A DNA stretch of 64,000 nucleotides from Owenia fusiformis (lineage: Eukaryota > Annelida > Polychaeta > Sabellida > Oweniidae). This document shows, piece after piece, positions 63,701-64,000 of the stretch (within the stretch, counting starts at the first letter, position 1; every line of letters starts with the position of its first letter). The stretch spans positions 17,679,520-17,743,519 of the forward strand of contig CAIIXF020000012.1 of assembly GCA_903813345.2 (NCBI GenBank). The letters run 5' to 3'. The notes under the pieces are model-generated. The model searched no databases. It was not told where the DNA came from and worked only from the letters and a program-made list of their open reading frames with translations. Both the position numbers and the translations under genes were made by a program.

Positions 63701-64000
63701 GGGACATTTGAATAAACGTAGGTCCTAACAAAATGGAGAGGTTAAGCTAACGATGTTTTTCACAACGTAACCGTGAACGCAAAGTACAAAAATTAACAAA
63801 GGAATGTATCGAGCGCTCATAGTTTTATGCGCGCTTAGTCTACTTCAGATACTCTTTCAGCTTCAGAGTTTCGGGTTTAGAACGGGAGATTTGAATATTT
63901 GACGTTGGGTCAACGGGAACCATTTTACTCGTGTCTATTGAACACTATGCTGTCAATTTTGATTTCGATGCACAGTTGAATTCTTGCTGAACACGGTGAT
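39740..64000 (+). CDS. NOS: Nitric oxide synthase with PDZ domain (18 coding exons, 3' end outside window)
   Basis: NOS oxidises L-arginine to citrulline and nitric oxide, using NADPH, FAD, FMN, heme and tetrahydrobiopterin under calmodulin control. Joining the exons listed below at GT-AG sites with matching phases gives 1384 codons plus one base. The order is PDZ (about 27-112) and beta-finger, a linker of about 270 residues, zinc motif Cys433/Cys438, heme ligand Cys519, arginine-binding Glu696, a basic calmodulin site (about 832-862), FMN domain, FAD block RFYSISSS (1283-1290) and GPGTGIAPF of the nucleotide-binding domain. Roughly 150-200 residues of NADPH-binding sequence must lie beyond 64000. 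Human nNOS is 1434 residues; this one is longer mainly in the linker. PDZ plus calmodulin site plus FMN insert mark a neuronal-type, calcium-dependent, membrane-tethered enzyme. Confidence 0.97.
39798..41084 (+). CDS. NOS: NOS exon 1: PDZ domain, beta-finger and linker (residues 1-429)
   Basis: Residues 27-112 form a PDZ domain with the carboxylate-binding loop GLGF at 39-42. Residues 118-139 ([11 protein letters not shown], then RTVRVTQPL) match the nNOS beta-finger, which carries an internal ETTF-like motif (here ETIF, 121-124) that docks into other PDZ domains such as those of PSD-95 and syntrophin. Residues 140-410 are a Ser/Asn/Asp/Arg-rich, probably disordered linker with basic Ser-Pro sites ([15 protein letters not shown]). 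The exon ends DTLHQKSTE, the conserved lead-in to the oxygenase domain, in phase 0 before gtaaga. ATG 39798 is used because of the in-frame stop just upstream. Met21 is an alternative start that would also keep the PDZ. Confidence 0.95.
42718..42857. repeat. GTCTGTCTGCCC microsatellite and poly-C run
   Basis: The words gtctgtctg and cccgtctgtctg repeat from 42718 to about 42772. A run of about 18 C follows at 42840-42857. Confidence 0.9.
43346..43675 (+). other. Orphan open frame with Cys-rich centre, no ATG
   Basis: From 43346 to the TAG at 43676 one plus-strand frame stays open for 110 codons inside NOS intron 1. It holds [37 protein letters not shown] and [12 protein letters not shown], a composition less AT-driven than its surroundings. 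It could be an exon remnant or a captured fragment. I recognise no family, and there is no start codon before Met near the end. Confidence 0.25.
45419..45871. mobile_element. MITE rich in GGGACA/TGTCCC words
   Basis: The ends aagctagcc(a/g)t, then aatgggaca, are inverted at about 45419 and 45871. Between them, ggacaa, gggaca and their complements occur more than 15 times, mostly tgtccc in the left half and ggacaa in the right half, making a loose hairpin. No coding capacity is supported. Confidence 0.75.
47273..47409 (+). CDS. NOS: NOS exon 2: zinc-binding loop (residues 430-475)
   Basis: It reads [12 protein letters not shown] and on to [10 protein letters not shown]. The C-X4-C pair (Cys433, Cys438) supplies the zinc tetrathiolate at the dimer interface of NOS, next to the pterin site. 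The exon is 137 nt, phase 0 to 2; Arg475 is split across the intron. Confidence 0.95.
47516..47662. mobile_element. Harbinger-like MITE in NOS intron 2, TAA target-site duplication
   Basis: The ends tgcctgggtcacattt and aaatgtgaccaaggca are inverted, with TAA directly outside both ends. A 3-bp TWA duplication is typical of PIF/Harbinger elements. The inner words (gccggcg, caatattg, cggccgggcgcc) match the rearranged copy at 34068-34315. It lies about 110 bp after exon 2. Confidence 0.85.
48318..48668. repeat. Inverted repeat in NOS intron 2 (about 65-bp arms)
   Basis: The left arm at about 48318-48382 (caactcgtgtttttcaagta, gatgaattccctttag, aaacactttg) pairs with caaagtgtttcttcctaaag and cttgaaaacacgagttg at 48601-48662. 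The loop is about 220 bp. Confidence 0.85.
48768..48945. repeat. Direct repeat, two copies about 100 bp apart
   Basis: The phrase atcgctgaaaatcctcgatc, then cggattcaaat and gtcaatgtaaatattgac, at 48769 recurs at 48872 with minor changes. Confidence 0.85.
49452..49614 (+). CDS. NOS: NOS exon 3: heme-ligand exon (residues 476-529)
   Basis: It reads [17 protein letters not shown], then [20 protein letters not shown]. Cys519 in RCIGR is the axial heme thiolate ligand, and WRNA is invariant in NOS. Phase 2 to 0, acceptor ttatgttcatag, donor gtaagt. Confidence 0.97.
49808..50041 (+). CDS. NOS: NOS exon 4 (residues 530-607)
   Basis: It reads [20 protein letters not shown], then [19 protein letters not shown] and [10 protein letters not shown], all strongly conserved oxygenase-core segments. 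It is 78 codons, phase 0 to 0. Confidence 0.97.
50229..50368 (+). CDS. NOS: NOS exon 5 (residues 608-654)
   Basis: It reads [20 protein letters not shown], then [17 protein letters not shown]. This part of the oxygenase domain helps build the substrate channel. Phase 0 to 2; Arg654 is split. Confidence 0.96.
50993..51167 (+). CDS. NOS: NOS exon 6: arginine-binding exon (residues 655-712)
   Basis: It reads [20 protein letters not shown], then [13 protein letters not shown]. Glu696 in MGTE is the residue that binds the guanidinium group of L-arginine in NOS. Phase 2 to 0, donor gtaatg. Confidence 0.97.
51452..51553 (+). CDS. NOS: NOS exon 7 (residues 713-746)
   Basis: It reads [20 protein letters not shown], then [13 protein letters not shown]. 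It is 34 codons, phase 0 to 0. The last 62 nt and the donor belong to a 97-bp unit repeated twice more in the following intron. Confidence 0.96.
51492..51782 (+). repeat. NOS: 97-bp tandem triplication of the exon 7 3' half and donor
   Basis: Units start at 51492, 51589 and 51686 and end at 51782. Each holds 62 nt of exon 7 and 35 nt of intron, including the donor cag|gtaaaa. Differences are few (gaggtat/ggggtat, aacatag/aacattg). The extra copies lack the true exon 7 acceptor, but each is preceded by tatatag|tac, from which 66 nt up to the donor are open and in phase 0. Confidence 0.95.
52040..52234 (+). CDS. NOS: NOS exon 8 (residues 747-811)
   Basis: It reads [20 protein letters not shown], then [19 protein letters not shown] and [20 protein letters not shown]. 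It ends the oxygenase domain with pterin- and dimer-contacting segments. Phase 0 to 0. Confidence 0.97.
53613..53665. mobile_element. Third, truncated copy of the MULE-like MITE
   Basis: The phrase agtgaagacgaagctctctt and the end gaatgcaaagggta match 30985-31041. The left end and 9-bp duplication are not found. Confidence 0.7.
57065..57200. repeat. Short repeats of AAAACAGTACTGT words
   Basis: The phrases gctgtaaaaacagtactgta and ctaaaacagtactgagctgt recur about four times within the right arm of the intron 8 element and can pair with each other. Confidence 0.7.
58526..58626 (+). CDS. NOS: NOS exon 9: start of the calmodulin site (residues 812-845)
   Basis: It reads [17 protein letters not shown], then [14 protein letters not shown]. 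The basic cluster followed by an amphipathic helix that continues in exon 10 is the calmodulin-binding linker between oxygenase and reductase domains. Donor ag|gtgcat is weaker than the consensus. Phase 0 to 2. Confidence 0.95.
58748..58892 (+). CDS. NOS: NOS exon 10: calmodulin helix and FMN P-loop (residues 845-893)
   Basis: It reads [18 protein letters not shown], the rest of the calmodulin helix, then [18 protein letters not shown], whose TETGKSE (870-876) is the FMN phosphate-binding loop of flavodoxin-like domains. Phase 2 to 0. Confidence 0.97.
59035..59165. repeat. Three tandem units of about 46 bp in NOS intron 10
   Basis: The phrase tttttattaattgtcattgc, then aatgt and ataagtac, occurs three times in succession with small changes. 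Confidence 0.9.
59232..59336 (+). CDS. NOS: NOS exon 11: FMN domain (residues 894-928)
   Basis: It reads [20 protein letters not shown], then [13 protein letters not shown], the second FMN-contacting loop. Phase 0 to 0. Confidence 0.97.
59547..59725 (+). CDS. NOS: NOS exon 12: autoinhibitory insert of the FMN domain (residues 929-988)
   Basis: It reads [15 protein letters not shown], then [14 protein letters not shown] and [10 protein letters not shown]. In nNOS and eNOS an insert at this place slows electron transfer until calmodulin binds; inducible NOS lacks it. Its length (about 45 residues, basic and Ser-rich) therefore points to a constitutive, calcium-dependent enzyme. Phase 0 to 2, Arg988 split. 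Confidence 0.95.
60083..60356. repeat. Inverted repeat with A-rich loop
   Basis: The phrases tttatcctatgccaagtagag and its complement ctctactgggtataggataaa at 60325-60346 form an imperfect stem around the A-rich tract. Confidence 0.75.
60357..60990. mobile_element. Palindromic element with CCCGAGGGA words in NOS intron
   Basis: The left half (ggatatggagtttatccctc, aggggttatgcactgggagg, cccgagggaccgaaggga, atctcatacttgagtgggt) has its complement in 60860-60985 (aactcaagtatgagatac, ggtccctcaggttgata, aacctcccagtacataaccc). A smaller cousin lies at 9600-9687. Confidence 0.8.
61040..61177 (+). CDS. NOS: NOS extra exon 12b: symmetric cassette candidate (46 residues)
   Basis: Between tatgtcaag (AG at 61038-61039, after a strong pyrimidine tract) and aag|gtactg lies a 138-nt open stretch in phase 2 to 2, read as [17 protein letters not shown], then [20 protein letters not shown] and YGQLLANLR. 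Exon 12 ends and exon 13 begins in phase 2, so it can be included or skipped without breaking the frame. Its last residues (LANLR) resemble those at the end of exon 12 (GNLR) and the conserved NOS sequence before FSVFGLG. Skipping gives the usual NOS layout; inclusion adds a basic then acidic segment to the autoinhibitory insert. Whether it is alternative or constitutive cannot be told from DNA. Confidence 0.7.
61471..61645 (+). CDS. NOS: NOS exon 13: FMN domain (residues 989-1046)
   Basis: It reads [20 protein letters not shown], then [19 protein letters not shown]. These are the third FMN loop and the end of the flavodoxin fold. Phase 2 to 0, donor gtttgt. Confidence 0.97.
62093..62237 (+). 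CDS. NOS: NOS exon 14: link to the FAD domain (residues 1047-1095)
   Basis: It reads [19 protein letters not shown], then [16 protein letters not shown]. It corresponds to the hinge after the FMN domain. Phase 0 to 1; Gly1095 split. Confidence 0.93.
62413..62679 (+). CDS. NOS: NOS exon 15: FAD domain, connecting part (residues 1095-1184)
   Basis: It reads [20 protein letters not shown], then [20 protein letters not shown] and [12 protein letters not shown]. YxPGDHxGIF is conserved in the NOS and cytochrome P450 reductase family. Phase 1 to 1. Confidence 0.96.
62798..62967 (+). CDS. NOS: NOS exon 16 (residues 1184-1240)
   Basis: It reads [20 protein letters not shown], then [28 protein letters not shown] is a NOS signature in the reductase connecting domain. 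Phase 1 to 0, acceptor cttttag. Confidence 0.96.
63115..63413 (+). CDS. NOS: NOS exon 17: FAD-binding core (residues 1241-1340)
   Basis: It reads [14 protein letters not shown], then RFYSISSST (1283-1291), which binds the FAD pyrophosphate, then [13 protein letters not shown] and GVCSAWF, contacting FAD. It ends CFVR plus two bases of Ala1340 before gtgcgt. Phase 0 to 2. Confidence 0.97.
63584..63717 (+). CDS. NOS: NOS exon 18: start of the NADPH-binding domain (residues 1340-1384)
   Basis: The AG used is at 63582-63583. It completes FVRAAPNFHLP and keeps the frame of the NADPH-binding motif [17 protein letters not shown]; the AG two bases on would break it. The exon probably ends before gtaggt at 63718. 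The following 283 bp to the window edge are intron. Confidence 0.94.
63718..64000 (+). other. NOS: NOS intron 18, continues past the window
   Basis: Non-coding sequence. The remaining exons for the adenine and nicotinamide binding parts and the C-terminal tail must lie to the right. Confidence 0.8.

Noticed and set aside
63586-63717. Use of the second AG (63584-63585) as the exon 18 acceptor
   Set aside because: It would shift the frame and destroy the GPGTGIAPF motif. The first AG keeps it.

Overview
The window is a stretch of animal nuclear genome. It has a spliced gene with GT-AG introns, AT-rich intergenic DNA, and dense MITE, LINE and satellite repeats. The only clearly functional gene is a PDZ-containing nitric oxide synthase (NOS) on the + strand, from about 39740 to beyond the right edge. 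Its domain plan and sequence are those of a neuronal-type NOS. The repeat landscape and compact introns suggest a marine invertebrate, perhaps a lophotrochozoan, but nothing I can see fixes the phylum.

Left part (1-11500): a decayed multi-exon C2H2 zinc-finger gene. Fragments lie at 1252-1703, 2329-2522, 8710-8982 and 9688-10232, with frameshifts and in-frame stops. It is split by a 3.3 kb long-inverted-repeat element (2523-5864) and a 1 kb five-base-periodic satellite (6679-7700). Several small inverted-repeat elements surround it.

Middle (11900-39700): a 4.2 kb satellite of about 24 monomers (about 186 bp each) with higher-order structure; two foldback elements close together (18697-19237 and about 19353-19762); a non-LTR retrotransposon reverse transcriptase with an intact 547-codon ORF on the minus strand (21372-23015); and a GC-rich palindrome joined to a 310-bp inverted copy of two satellite monomers that reads as identical to a segment 10.8 kb away. 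Further right are a LINE 3' remnant (27956-28640), two small elements with perfect 9-bp target-site duplications, a Harbinger-like MITE, and a MITE about 740 bp upstream of the NOS 5' UTR exon. Most of 28640-38480 shows no gene.

Right part (39740-64000): NOS. Eighteen exons can be joined with matching phases into 1384 codons plus one base: PDZ and beta-finger, a long Ser/Asn-rich linker, zinc-binding CxxxxC, heme oxygenase domain, calmodulin site, FMN domain with an autoinhibitory insert, FAD domain and the start of the NADPH site. The last NADPH exons lie outside the window. Unusual points are a phase-symmetric 138-nt extra exon (61040-61177) that would enlarge the FMN-domain insert by 46 residues, a 97-bp tandem triplication of the 3' half of exon 7 with its splice donor, and a 6 kb inverted-repeat element filling intron 8.
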